Notes under the pieces: generated by a model | What the model saw: only the letters and a program-made list of their open reading frames with translations | Told to the model about the DNA's origin: nothing | Database searches by the model: none | Program-made: the position numbers and the translations under genes | Source of the DNA: Nocardioides pinisoli | Lineage (GTDB): Bacteria; Actinomycetota; Actinomycetes; Propionibacteriales; Nocardioidaceae | NCBI RefSeq assembly: GCF_024199985.1 | Contig: NZ_JANARS010000004.1 | Span: forward strand, 372,001 to 436,000 | Reading direction: 5' to 3' | DNA length: 64,000 nt | Part shown: positions 12,248 to 20,717 of the stretch, one piece after another | Position numbering within the stretch: position 1 is the first letter of the stretch | Layout of the letters: every line of letters begins with the position of its first letter

Positions 12248-12276
12248 TTGTTGTACGAACGTATGTTCGATAGAAT
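12248..12276 (+). promoter_or_regulatory. Promoter with LexA (SOS) box
   Basis: TTGTTG (12248-12253) and TAGAAT (12271-12276) are separated by 17 bases and form a -35/-10 pair. Between them lies ACGAACGTATGTTCGA (12255-12270), which matches the mycobacterial/actinobacterial SOS consensus TCGAAC-N4-GTTCGA at 11 of 12 defined positions. LexA bound here would block the promoter. The start codon at 12283 is 6 bases after the -10 element, so the transcript is probably leaderless. Confidence 0.82.
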
Positions 12277-12282
12277 CGGAGC

Positions 12283-13743
12283 ATGTCACCTTCCGCCTCT
12301 TCCGATCAGCCGCCCTCCGCGGCTGGCGCGCCGAGCGCGAAGGAACTGTTGGAGCTTGCTTCAGGGGCCCTTCGAACACGTCGCCTCGCCGAGGTGGCGG
12401 AGATCCGGCTCGCGATCGAGTGGGCGGTCGTCAACGGGCATCCTCGCGACGATCGTGACCCGATGGTCACGCCCGGAGGCGACGGGACTCCCTCGCTGCG
12501 CGAGCATGCGGTGCCCGAGCTGGCGATGGTCCGCGAGACCCATCCCGCGACGACACGGGCACTGATCGCCGACGGGCTCGACCTCGTCCACCGGCTGCCG
12601 CTCATCTGGGCCGTCGTCGAGGCGGGTGAATGCGAGCCGTGGGTGGCCCGCAAGGTCGCCGTCATCTCCCGCGCCCTGCTGACCGAGCAGGTCGGCCGCG
12701 TCGACCGGGCGGTCGCCAAGGCCATCGGCGGCCACGCGCCCTCGACCGTCCTCGAGATCGCGCGAGCCAAGGTCATCGAGGCCGACCCCGAGACCCACCG
12801 CGCCGAGCAGGAACGGTCCCGCCACGAGCGCTACGTCCGCCTGTCGCGCACCGACGAGTTCGGCTACCGCCTCATCATTGCCCGCGTCACCGCCGGCGAC
12901 GCCGCCTGGATCGACGCCATGGTCGAGCGCGTCGCCGAGATCCTCGCCGAGACCATGGGCCACGACCACAACCACGACGAGCTCCGCTCTCTGGCGCTGG
13001 GCTGGCTCGCGCGCCCTGTCGACCTCCTCAAGCTGCTCCTCGAACACACCCGACCTGGCGCCGACACCGACACCGAGACCGGTGAACCCCAGCAGCCCGC
13101 ATGGGCGCCCGACCACATGGCCGACACCGTGGACCGGCTCTGTTCACTCCCCGCCCGCAAGCTGGCCATGCTCCGCGGCCGCGGACGTCTCTTCGTCCAC
13201 CTCACCGACGACGCCCTCCGCACCGGGCGGGGAGTCGCCCGGATCGAAGGCGTCGGCCCCATCGACGTGCGACAGCTCCACGAGGTCCTCGGCAACGCCG
13301 ACATCAGCCTCACCCCCGTCCTCGACCTCGCGCAGCGCAGCCGGGTCGATGCATACGAGCACCCCGAGGTGGTCAAGGACCACGTCTGGGTCCAGACGGG
13401 CGGCGACTGCTTCCCCTGGACCCCACGCACCGCCACTCGCGACGGCGTCGACTACGACCACGCCATCCCCTACGACGACACCGGTCCGCCCGGCCAGACC
13501 GGTCCTCATAACTCCGGCCCCCTCCGCCGACGCCACCACCGCACCAAGACCCACGGCGGGTACACCACCCGCGTCGTCGGCCCCGGACGCCACCTCTGGC
13601 GCACACCCCACGGCCAGGCGTTCCTCGTCGACCACACGGGGACGCACCGGCTCCCCGAGCAACGGGGCACAGCCATGGCAGAGGCCATCCAGGACGGGGT
13701 AGAGCTCTACTTCACGGCACCAGTCGCGTACCGAACCGCCTGA
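12283..13743 (+). CDS. DUF222 / HNH endonuclease-signature protein (13E12-repeat type)
   Basis: 486 residues. The N-terminal ~330 residues are the helical DUF222 region, including WAVVEAGECEPWVARKVAV and HERYVRLSRTDEFGYRLI. The C-terminal HNH-like module reads DGVDYDHAIPYDD, then GQTGPHNSGPLRRRHHRTK, giving the D-x-D-H, N and HH residues of the fold. The zinc-binding Cys pairs of classical HNH proteins are absent, as is usual for this subgroup. Biochemical function is unknown; nuclease activity in DNA repair or mobility is inferred. The LexA box in its promoter predicts induction by DNA damage. A second DUF222/HNH gene lies at 46113. Confidence 0.88.
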   Translation: MSPSASSDQPPSAAGAPSAKELLELASGALRTRRLAEVAEIRLAIEWAVVNGHPRDDRDPMVTPGGDGTPSLREHAVPELAMVRETHPATTRALIADGLDLVHRLPLIWAVVEAGECEPWVARKVAVISRALLTEQVGRVDRAVAKAIGGHAPSTVLEIARAKVIEADPETHRAEQERSRHERYVRLSRTDEFGYRLIIARVTAGDAAWIDAMVERVAEILAETMGHDHNHDELRSLALGWLARPVDLLKLLLEHTRPGADTDTETGEPQQPAWAPDHMADTVDRLCSLPARKLAMLRGRGRLFVHLTDDALRTGRGVARIEGVGPIDVRQLHEVLGNADISLTPVLDLAQRSRVDAYEHPEVVKDHVWVQTGGDCFPWTPRTATRDGVDYDHAIPYDDTGPPGQTGPHNSGPLRRRHHRTKTHGGYTTRVVGPGRHLWRTPHGQAFLVDHTGTHRLPEQRGTAMAEAIQDGVELYFTAPVAYRTA

Positions 13744-13894
13744 CCGCGCCGGCCGGTTAGGACGCACCGGAGCTGGAGCACGCATCGTGCCCGCCCGTCG
13801 CGCGCGGAGTGCTGCCGGGCACCGGTCCCGGGACCGATCTCAGGGTTGGTTCCGGGTTGATCCCCCTTGTCCGCCCCCAACCTCCGGCGTACGC

Positions 13895-13912
13895 TCGCGA
13901 TATATCGCGATA
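13895..13912. promoter_or_regulatory. Overlapping palindromes, probable PadR autoregulatory operator
   Basis: TCGCGATATATCGCGA (13895-13910) is a perfect 16-bp palindrome, overlapped by TATCGCGATA (13903-13912). It lies 62 bases before the PadR gene start in very GC-rich DNA, where such an AT-containing palindrome stands out. PadR family proteins often repress their own operon from sites with ATATCGCGAT-type symmetry, so autoregulation is the likely role. Confidence 0.72.
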
Positions 13913-13974
13913 CGTCACCGATAGATCACGACGTACCCGCTCACCGACATCCCCCACCGACCGAGGAGCACGAC

Positions 13975-14691
13975 ATGGGACACCAATGGCCCGGCACCGA
14001 CTGGCCCGGCAACGACGAGAACAACCAAGGCAACGGCGGCGAGCCGGACTACCGCCGGCCGCGCGGGACGTCTGACTGGAGCAGCTGGGGGCAGGCGTTC
14101 TCCGGCGGCGGGCGCGGCCACCGCGGTGGTCCCCCGCCGTGGCTCGGCGAGATCTTCGGCTTCGCCACCGCCCAGCAGCGCCCGCAGCAGCGCGGCGCCC
14201 GCGTGCGCCGCGGCGACGTGAGGACCGCGATCATCGACGTGCTGCACCGCGCCCGCAAGGCCGACGAGCCGATCAACGGCTACCAGGTCATCCAGGAGAT
14301 CGCCGAGCTCAGCAACGGCGAGTGGCGCCCCTCCCCCGGCTCGGTCTACCCGACGATCCAGCAGCTGCAGGACGAGGGGCTCGTGGAGTCGGACGACGAG
14401 CACGGCCGCCGCACCATCCGCCTCACCGACTCGGGCACGGCCTGGGCCGAGGAGAACGGCACCGAGCTCGCCGCCGTGTGGGCTCCCTTCGCCCGCACCG
14501 AGGAGGTCGCGGCCGACCAGCCGTCCGGGCACGCGGACATCAAGAGCGAGATCGGGCAGGTCGTCAGCGCCGTCTGGCAGCTGGCCACCCAGGGCTCGGA
14601 GCAGCAGAGGAAGGCCGCCCTCGGCGTGCTGGTCGACACCCGTCGCCGGCTCTACGGCATCCTCGCGGACGGACGGGACGGTGAGCGATGA
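13975..14691 (+). CDS. PadR family transcriptional regulator
   Basis: 238 residues from the ATG at 13975, with GAGGAG 8 bases upstream. The first ~75 residues are a disordered Gly/Pro/Asn-rich tail. The winged-helix PadR domain follows (RRGDVRTAIIDVLHRA, then INGYQVIQEIAE, GEWRPSPGSVYPTIQQLQDEGLV and HGRRTIRLTDSGTAW), matching the family's SPGSVYPTLxxLxxxGLV signature. The C-terminal helices should mediate dimerisation. It overlaps the next gene by 4 bases and probably represses the pair. The ligand is unknown. Confidence 0.93.
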   Translation: MGHQWPGTDWPGNDENNQGNGGEPDYRRPRGTSDWSSWGQAFSGGGRGHRGGPPPWLGEIFGFATAQQRPQQRGARVRRGDVRTAIIDVLHRARKADEPINGYQVIQEIAELSNGEWRPSPGSVYPTIQQLQDEGLVESDDEHGRRTIRLTDSGTAWAEENGTELAAVWAPFARTEEVAADQPSGHADIKSEIGQVVSAVWQLATQGSEQQRKAALGVLVDTRRRLYGILADGRDGER

Positions 14692-15113
14692 CCGTGCCGG
14701 ACCCGCGCATGCGCATCGCTGACAGCGATCGCGAGCGTGCCATGGCAGACCTGGCGATGCACTACGCCGACGGGCGCCTCGACCACGAGGAGTACGACGA
14801 GCGGCTGGACGCCATCTGGACGGCGCGCACGCGTGCCGACCTGGCCCTGCTCTTCAACGACCTGCCGCGGCTCCAGCCCGCGCAGCCGGCGCGTCCGCCC
14901 GCCCGCGCACCCGGCCGTCCCGGGCCGCGCTTCCGGGTGCCGCTGCTCCCGGTCCTGGCCGTGCTGATCGTGCTGAGCGTGCTCGTCGAGGCGCCGCTGT
15001 TCCTGCTCATCTTCCCGCTGATGTGGTTCATGCACCGGCGTCGTGGTCCGTGGGCACCGCCCCCGCCGGGCCGCGCCGACTACCGCCGCCACGGGCGCTC
15101 GCACGGCTGGTAG
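14688..15113 (+). CDS. DUF1707 domain membrane protein
   Basis: 141 residues. The N-terminal ~55 residues form the DUF1707 domain, with the typical RIADSDRERAMADLAMHYADG and LDHEEYDERL pattern. A Pro/Arg-rich linker and two hydrophobic segments follow (about 85-100 and 102-116). DUF1707 often forms the N-terminus of small actinobacterial membrane proteins next to PadR regulators; the function is not established. The ATG overlaps the PadR stop (ATGA), so the two are co-translated. Confidence 0.9.
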   Translation: MTVPDPRMRIADSDRERAMADLAMHYADGRLDHEEYDERLDAIWTARTRADLALLFNDLPRLQPAQPARPPARAPGRPGPRFRVPLLPVLAVLIVLSVLVEAPLFLLIFPLMWFMHRRRGPWAPPPPGRADYRRHGRSHGW

Positions 15114-15156
15114 GCCGAGCCGCCCGTAGGGCGGTCCCGTCTGCGACGATGGGCCC

Positions 15157-15705
15157 GTGACGTGGGAGGCGAGGGTCGTACGGGCACGCGCCCCACACGC
15201 CCTCGCCCGCGCGCTCGCGGCCACCACCGTCGCGGTCGCCGGCGCCGCGGCGGCCCACACCTGGGCGGGCGGCGACGTCCCGACGGGCCCCGGCCTGGCG
15301 CTGGTCGCCGCCGTGGTCCTGGGCGCGAGCCTGCTGGTCTTCCGGCGCGACGTGCCCGGCTGGGCCCTGCTGCCGGCGGTCGCGCTCGCCCAGCTCGGGG
15401 TGCACGAGTCCTTCGGACTCGTCGCCGCCCACGACCACACCGCCACCACCGCGGTCGCCGCTGGGGGGCAGGGCTGGTCCTGGCAGATGGTCGGGGCGCA
15501 CGCCTTCGTCACCCTGCTGACGGCCGTCCTGTGGTGGGTCGGGCGGCGCGCGGCGTCCTGCGCCGTCTCAGTCCACGCGCACCCGCCCCTCCCGGTCGCC
15601 GCGCGCGTGCGGCACCGGCCGTCCGGTGCCACGACGCGCTCCTCGCTCGTCCTCCTGCTCGTCTCCCCGAGGCGGGGTCCCCCTCCGGTGGTCCTGCCCA
15701 CCTGA
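15157..15705 (+). CDS. Hypothetical membrane protein linked to the copper genes
   Basis: 182 residues from the GTG at 15157. Four hydrophobic segments alternate with His-containing loops (AAAAHTWAGGD, LGVHESFGLVAAHDHTATT, MVGAHAFVTLL, VSVHAHPP), so it is a small multi-pass protein rich in His. It lies 62 bases upstream of the YcnI gene. Its position and His content suggest metal handling, but I know no characterised homologue. The C-terminal 40 residues are basic and low in complexity. Confidence 0.75.
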   Translation: MTWEARVVRARAPHALARALAATTVAVAGAAAAHTWAGGDVPTGPGLALVAAVVLGASLLVFRRDVPGWALLPAVALAQLGVHESFGLVAAHDHTATTAVAAGGQGWSWQMVGAHAFVTLLTAVLWWVGRRAASCAVSVHAHPPLPVAARVRHRPSGATTRSSLVLLLVSPRRGPPPVVLPT

Positions 15706-15767
15706 GCCCGGTCCGGGCTCGGGTGGTCACGCGACCCCGACGACCCGCACCACACCTCAGGAGAGAC

Positions 15768-16508
15768 ATGTCCATCCGTACGTTCGCGCGCCTCGCCGCG
15801 CTCCCGGCCGCCACCGCCGCGGTCGCCCTGTCGTTCGCCGCCCCGGCGAGCGCGCACGTGACCGCCACGCCGTCGACGGCCGCGGCGGGCGCCTACACCG
15901 TCGTCACGTTCAGCGTCGGCCACGGCTGCGAGGGCTCGCCCACCACGAGGATCGAGATCCAGGTCCCGGAGTCGGTGCTCTCGGTGACCCCGAGCCGCCA
16001 CCCCTTCTACGACGTCGAGAAGACCATCGAGCAGCTCGACGAGCCGGTGGCCGACGCCCACGGCAACGAGGTCACCGAGCGCACCGCGTCGATCGTCTAC
16101 ACCGCCACCACGCCGCTCCCCGACGGGCAGCGCGACGCCTTCGAGCTGTCCTTCCAGCTGCCCGACGCCGAGGGCGAGACGCTGAGCTTCCCGACGATTC
16201 AGACCTGCCAGAAGGGCGAGACCGGCTGGGTCGAGGTCCCTGCCGACGGGCAGGACCCCGACGAGCTCGAGAGCCCGGCGCCGGCCTTCGAGATCGTGGC
16301 CGCCGAGGCGGGCGGCCACGGTGACGACGCGTCCGCCGAGCCCGCCGCCGACGAGGCGGCCGAGGCGCCGGAGGGGTCCACCGACGAGACCGTCGCCGCG
16401 GACGCCGGCGACGCGTCGCCGGCGCTCGGGTGGGCAGGCCTCGTGGCCGGCCTGCTCGGACTGGCCGCCGGCGGCCTCGCCCTGGCGCGGACGCGCTCGT
16501 CGTCGTGA
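15768..16508 (+). CDS. ycnI: YcnI/DUF1775 copper-binding protein
   Basis: 246 residues from the ATG at 15768, with CAGGAGAG 6 bases upstream. A Sec signal peptide (residues 1-29, ending PASA) leaves mature His as the first residue (HVTATPSTA), the metal-binding N-terminal His of YcnI proteins. DUF1775 spans about 30-165. A Glu/Ala/Asp-rich linker and a C-terminal helix (LGWAGLVAGLLGLAAGGLAL) anchor it to the membrane. YcnI proteins bind Cu(II) and act outside the cell with CopC/CopD. It overlaps the next gene by 4 bases (GTGA). Confidence 0.93.
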   Translation: MSIRTFARLAALPAATAAVALSFAAPASAHVTATPSTAAAGAYTVVTFSVGHGCEGSPTTRIEIQVPESVLSVTPSRHPFYDVEKTIEQLDEPVADAHGNEVTERTASIVYTATTPLPDGQRDAFELSFQLPDAEGETLSFPTIQTCQKGETGWVEVPADGQDPDELESPAPAFEIVAAEAGGHGDDASAEPAADEAAEAPEGSTDETVAADAGDASPALGWAGLVAGLLGLAAGGLALARTRSSS

Positions 16509-18196
16509 CGTCGCGAGCCCGACCGGTGCGGCGGCGCCCGGCCCTCCCTGCGGGGTGGGTCCGGGTCGCTGCCGCGCTGGTCGCGCTCGCGCTCGTCGTG
16601 CTCGGCGCCGCTCCGGCCTCGGCACACGCCGAGCTGATCGACACCGACCCTGCCGAGGGCGCCGTGGTGGCGACGGCCCCCGACACCGTCACGCTGACCT
16701 TCAACGAGCCGGTGCGGCTGACGTCGCAGGAGATCGCGGTCTACGACGCGGCGGGCGACCAGGTCGAGGCGACCTCCCGGGCGAGCGGCACCGAGGTGAC
16801 CGTCGGCCTCACCGGTGCGGCCGACCTCGCCGACGGCACCTACGTCGTGTCGTGGAACGTGCTCTCCGGCGACGGCCACCCGATCTCGGGTGCGCTGACC
16901 TTCTCGGTCGGCGCCCCCTCGGCGTCGGTGACGGCGACCCCCGAGCCGCAGAGCTCGTCGACCGCCGTGACGGTGGTCCGCGACGCCGTCACGGTCCTCA
17001 CCTACGTCGGCCTGCTCCTCGCCGCCGGCCTCGCGCTCTTCCTGGCGCTGGTCCTCCCCCGCACCTGGCCGGGCACCGAGACGCGCGCGCGGCTGCGCCG
17101 CCTCCTCACGTACGCCGCCGGGGCGGGCGCGGCCGGCATCGTGCTGCAGGTGCCCGTCGCGGCCGTCTACGGGCAGGGGCTCGAGCTCGCCGACGTCGTG
17201 CCGGCGTTCGACCCCGGCCTGGTCGTCAACGAGCTGGTGAGTGCCGCGCTGGTGCTCGTCGGGCTGGGCGTCGCCGTCGGGTCGGCCTCCGAGGCGCCTC
17301 CCGACCGCACGCGCGGCCGGTTGCTGGCCGCGGGCGCGGTGCTGGCGCTCGCGGGACCGTCGGTGGTCGGGCACACCCGGGCCTTCGACCCGTCGGCGCT
17401 GCTGGTCGCGGCCGACGTCCTGCACCTCGTGGCGGGCGCGACGTGGCTCGGCGGGCTGGTCGGACTGGTGGTGTCGCTGCCGGCGCTCGCCGGCCGCGAG
17501 GTCCTGGCCGCGACCACCCTCGCCCGGTTCTCGACCCTCGCCGGCGGCCTGCTGCTGGCCGTCGCCGCCACCGGCACCTTCCTGGCCTGGCGCATCGTGG
17601 GGTCCTGGTCCGGGCTGGTCGAGACGCGCTACGGCTGGCTGCTCCTCGCCAAGGTCGCGATCGCCCTGCTGGTCGCGGGCCTCGGCGGCTGGAACCGGTG
17701 GCGCACCCTGCCGGCCGTCACCCGCGCGGTCGGCTTCGGCCACCGCGAGCGCGCCGCCGCTGCGGTCACCCGGACCGTTCGCGTGGAGGCGGTGCTGCTC
17801 GCCGCGCTGCTCGGCGTCACCGGCGTGCTGGTCAACCAGTCGCCGCGCCCCGAGCCCGTCACCGCCGCGTCCGGCACCACCGGGGTCGGCGCGGCCACCG
17901 CCGGCGACCTGCGGGTGCTGGCAGTGCTGGACCCGCGGCGTACGGGCTCCAACACCCTCCTGGTGCAGGTGCAGGACGCCGACGGCGAGCCCTACGACCC
18001 ACCGGCCAACCCGGTCGTCTCGCTCCGCACCGAGGGACTCGACCTCGGCACGGTCGTGGTGACGCCGATCGCCGCCGGGACCTACCGCGGCGAGGTGGTG
18101 CTGCCGCGTGCCGGCGAGTGGGAGGTGCAGGTCGGCATCGCGCTGAGCCGCTTCGACAACCCGGTCACGACCCTCACGCTGAGCGTTCGACCGTGA
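16505..18196 (+). CDS. CopC-CopD fusion, copper resistance/import protein
   Basis: 563 residues from the GTG at 16505, coupled to the ycnI stop. A signal peptide ends at PASA, and mature HAELIDTDPAEG begins the CopC domain with its copper-binding N-terminal His; SGDGHPISGALTF carries the second conserved His. The CopD domain follows, with about eight transmembrane helices between residues 160 and 440. A C-terminal extracellular beta-rich domain (~460-563) resembles the FixH/YtkA-like region often found in actinobacterial fusions. It probably moves copper across the membrane. The 3' end overlaps the convergent lipoprotein gene by 23 bases. Confidence 0.93.
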   Translation: MTSRARPVRRRPALPAGWVRVAAALVALALVVLGAAPASAHAELIDTDPAEGAVVATAPDTVTLTFNEPVRLTSQEIAVYDAAGDQVEATSRASGTEVTVGLTGAADLADGTYVVSWNVLSGDGHPISGALTFSVGAPSASVTATPEPQSSSTAVTVVRDAVTVLTYVGLLLAAGLALFLALVLPRTWPGTETRARLRRLLTYAAGAGAAGIVLQVPVAAVYGQGLELADVVPAFDPGLVVNELVSAALVLVGLGVAVGSASEAPPDRTRGRLLAAGAVLALAGPSVVGHTRAFDPSALLVAADVLHLVAGATWLGGLVGLVVSLPALAGREVLAATTLARFSTLAGGLLLAVAATGTFLAWRIVGSWSGLVETRYGWLLLAKVAIALLVAGLGGWNRWRTLPAVTRAVGFGHRERAAAAVTRTVRVEAVLLAALLGVTGVLVNQSPRPEPVTAASGTTGVGAATAGDLRVLAVLDPRRTGSNTLLVQVQDADGEPYDPPANPVVSLRTEGLDLGTVVVTPIAAGTYRGEVVLPRAGEWEVQVGIALSRFDNPVTTLTLSVRP

Positions 18197-19028
18197 GCTC
18201 CACCGGCACCGTGTGCAGGAAGCCGTCGACCCGCACCTGCGCGAAGAGGCGGTAGTCGCCGGGATCGTCGATCTCGGCGTGGAAGGTCAGCTCGGAGCCG
18301 GCCTCGGTGGCCTCCGGCGCGGCGAGCGGGTGCAGGTGCACCATCGCACCGGTCTCGCGGTGGAAGCCGGTCACGTGGCTGTAGGCGCCGAGGTAGGTGC
18401 CGAGCTCGACGGGCCGGCCCTCGGCGTCGCGCACGACCAGCCGCAGCTCGCCGTCGGGACCCGCCGTCGGGGCCTCGGAGACCGCCACCGAGACGGCCCG
18501 GTCCTCCGCGGCAGTGTCGCCGGGGTCGCCCGGCGGCAGCGCGAGCGGACGGCCCAGCACGACGTGGTCACCGTTGCCGCCCTCGTCGACCGCGACGAAC
18601 TCGGTCACGACCCGGTAGCCACCGGCGTCGGGGACGTCGAACGGCGCCGTCCAGGTGCCGTCCTCGTCGCGCGTGGGGTGCAGGTGGCGGAAGACGGTGA
18701 GGTCGTCGTTGACGACGTAGAGGTGGAGCTCCTTCGTGAGCTCCTCGACGTAGTCGGTGACCGGCTCGCCGTCGTGGCCGTCGATGCGGAAGCGCAGCTC
18801 CCCGATGCCGTCGGGCCGCTCGCGGACCTGCAGGTCGGCGAGCGAGTAGCCGACCTCGCTGACGCGGGTGCCGTCGCCGACGGCGAGGGACGTGTGGCCC
18901 TGGCCGGGCGCGTGGGTGTGACCGGCCTCCACCTGGCCGCCGTCCCCGGCACTGCACCCGGCCAGCAGGGCCACGGCCACGACGAGCGGCAGGACCGGCA
19001 GGAGTGCGTGGCGGGCTGCGGGCTTCAC
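18174..19028 (-). CDS. Secreted lipoprotein of the copper cluster
   Basis: 284 residues from the GTG at 19028. The N-terminus is a lipoprotein signal with lipobox LLAGC (Cys at about residue 25). A His-containing stretch (AGHTHAPGQGHTSLAV) follows, and the rest is beta-rich with repeated His motifs (KELHLYVVNDDL, FRHLHPTRDEDG, AMVHLHPLAAPE). The HLHP pattern occurs in lipoproteins and YtkA-like proteins that accompany copper transport genes. Metal binding is inferred. It converges on the CopC-CopD gene with a 23-base overlap of coding ends, so the two transcripts would be partly antisense. Confidence 0.82.
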   Translation of the reverse strand: MKPAARHALLPVLPLVVAVALLAGCSAGDGGQVEAGHTHAPGQGHTSLAVGDGTRVSEVGYSLADLQVRERPDGIGELRFRIDGHDGEPVTDYVEELTKELHLYVVNDDLTVFRHLHPTRDEDGTWTAPFDVPDAGGYRVVTEFVAVDEGGNGDHVVLGRPLALPPGDPGDTAAEDRAVSVAVSEAPTAGPDGELRLVVRDAEGRPVELGTYLGAYSHVTGFHRETGAMVHLHPLAAPEATEAGSELTFHAEIDDPGDYRLFAQVRVDGFLHTVPVELTVERSA

Positions 19029-19062
19029 GCGGACGATCCTGCCCCACGGCCCCTGACCGGCG

Positions 19063-19809
19063 TCACCGGTGCGCGAGGGTGGAGTCGAGCAGCGTCCGGA
19101 GGCTGGCGAAGTGGCGCTCCGCCGACTCCTCGTCGTAGGCCGAGGTGTCGGCCATGGAGTAGCCGTGCGGGCCGGGGAAGACCTCGTTGACCACGGGCAG
19201 GCCCGCGGCGGTGATCGCGTCGCCGAGCGCGGCGACGGCCTCGGGCGGCATCGACCGGTCGTGGGAGGCGTGCCCGAAGGCGAAGGCGGCCCGGGCCGTT
19301 GCGAGCGCGTGGTGCGGGCTGTCCGGTCCGTCGGTCACCAGGCCCCCGCCGTGCCAGCCGCCCACCGCGACGACGCCCGCGTCGATCCCGGCGGCCCGCA
19401 CGGCGATGCGGGCGCCCATGCAGTAGCCGGTGACGCCCACGTCCTCCCCGGCGGTCTCGGGACGCGAGCGCAGCGCGGACAGGTAGGCCGGCAGGTCGCG
19501 TGCGAGCAGGTCGGTCGTGAGGCCGCGCACCCGCTCCATCGCGCCGGGCATGAACGCCTCGCGCGCGCCGGGCTCACGGAGGTCGGCGCTGGGTGCGAGC
19601 TCGGCTGCCTTCCCGTCGCGGTAGAAGACGTTGGGGGCCAGCACGGTGTAGCCCCACGACGCGATCCGGTCGGCCATCTCCTCGATGCGCGGCCGGAGCC
19701 CGATCGCGTCGATGACGAACAGGACGCCCGGCGCAGGTGCGCCGCCGGGCGCGGTGGCGAGGTAGGCCTCGGCGTCGCCGTCGGGCATGGTCAGGGTGAG
19801 GGTGGGCAC
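19063..19809 (-). CDS. Dienelactone hydrolase family protein
   Basis: 248 residues, alpha/beta-hydrolase fold. The nucleophile elbow is GVTGYCMGAR with Cys130, as in dienelactone hydrolases, and the His of the triad lies in FPGPHGYSM near residue 213. The start is the GTG at 19809, where a GGGAGG abuts it; the downstream ATG at 19788 is an alternative. Substrates of such orphan DLH proteins are usually unknown. It runs on the same strand as the universal stress protein gene, 16 bases after its stop, so the two may be co-transcribed. Confidence 0.9.
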   Translation of the reverse strand: MPTLTLTMPDGDAEAYLATAPGGAPAPGVLFVIDAIGLRPRIEEMADRIASWGYTVLAPNVFYRDGKAAELAPSADLREPGAREAFMPGAMERVRGLTTDLLARDLPAYLSALRSRPETAGEDVGVTGYCMGARIAVRAAGIDAGVVAVGGWHGGGLVTDGPDSPHHALATARAAFAFGHASHDRSMPPEAVAALGDAITAAGLPVVNEVFPGPHGYSMADTSAYDEESAERHFASLRTLLDSTLAHR

Positions 19810-19825
19810 CCTCCCGAGGCTAGCC

Positions 19826-20659
19826 TCAGCGCACCACCGCGACGGGGCACTCCGCGCGCTGCAGCACCGCCTGGCTCACCGAGCCCAGCAGCAGGCCGCC
19901 GAAGTAGCCCAGCCCGTGCGAGCCGACCACCACCAGCGAGGCGTTGCGCGACGCGTCGACCAGGCACGTCACCGGCGCCACCGGGACGGCCTCCTGCTCG
20001 ATCACCACGTCCGGGTGGTCGGACCGCAGCCCGGCCACGCTCTCGGCGAGCAGGACCTGGCGGTGCGCCAGCCCCTTGAGGTCGCGGGGCTCGCTGCTCC
20101 ACACGTCGGTCGAGGGGGCGTGGGTGCGCCAGGCGTGCAGCGCCACCACCGTCTCGCGGGTGCGCTCCGCACGCTGACACGCGTACTCCAGCGCCGCCGA
20201 GCTCGCCGTCGAGCCGTCCACGCCGACCACGATGCGGTGGGAGTCCGTCGCGCGCGCGGGACGTACGACGACCACCGGGCCGGGCGCGTGCCGCGCCAGG
20301 TGCTGACTCACCGAGCCGACGAGGAGGTCCGCGGCGCGGCCGTGCCCGCGGCTGCCGATCACCACCATGTCGGCGGAGACCGCGGCGCTCAGCAGCTCAC
20401 CGGTCACGTGGCCGACGCGCGTCTCGACCTCGACGTCGAGGTCGCCCAGCGACTCCTCGACCCCGGCCAGCACCTTCTCGCCGCGGTGCACCGCCGCCGT
20501 GCCCCACGGCGAGGTGGGGACGTCGTCCACCGCGACGACGTGGAGGCCGCGGCCGGTGCCGTGCGCCTCCTCCGCCGCCCACCGGAGGGCGAGCTCGGCC
20601 TCCGCCGAGCCGTCGTAGGCGACCAGGATCCGTCGAGTGGCGTGCCGCGTGCTGTCCAT
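19826..20659 (-). CDS. Universal stress protein, two tandem USP domains
   Basis: 277 residues from the ATG at 20659; an earlier start at 20725 would enter the divergent promoter. Two USP domains are visible: residues ~10-140 and ~148-277. Each has the ATP-binding G-x2-G-x9-G-S pattern (VIGSRGHGRAADLLVGSVSQ and VVGSHGLGYFGGLLLGSVSQ). Such tandem USPs are typical of actinobacterial dormancy/redox regulons. It is divergent from an FMN-binding protein, with a 107-base gap that holds a palindrome. Confidence 0.94.
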   Translation of the reverse strand: MDSTRHATRRILVAYDGSAEAELALRWAAEEAHGTGRGLHVVAVDDVPTSPWGTAAVHRGEKVLAGVEESLGDLDVEVETRVGHVTGELLSAAVSADMVVIGSRGHGRAADLLVGSVSQHLARHAPGPVVVVRPARATDSHRIVVGVDGSTASSAALEYACQRAERTRETVVALHAWRTHAPSTDVWSSEPRDLKGLAHRQVLLAESVAGLRSDHPDVVIEQEAVPVAPVTCLVDASRNASLVVVGSHGLGYFGGLLLGSVSQAVLQRAECPVAVVR

Positions 20660-20717
20660 GCGCCCAGCGTCGGCCGTGCGGGCGCGGTGCGGCAGGTGAG
20701 GACGTCCCCTCCCGGTG

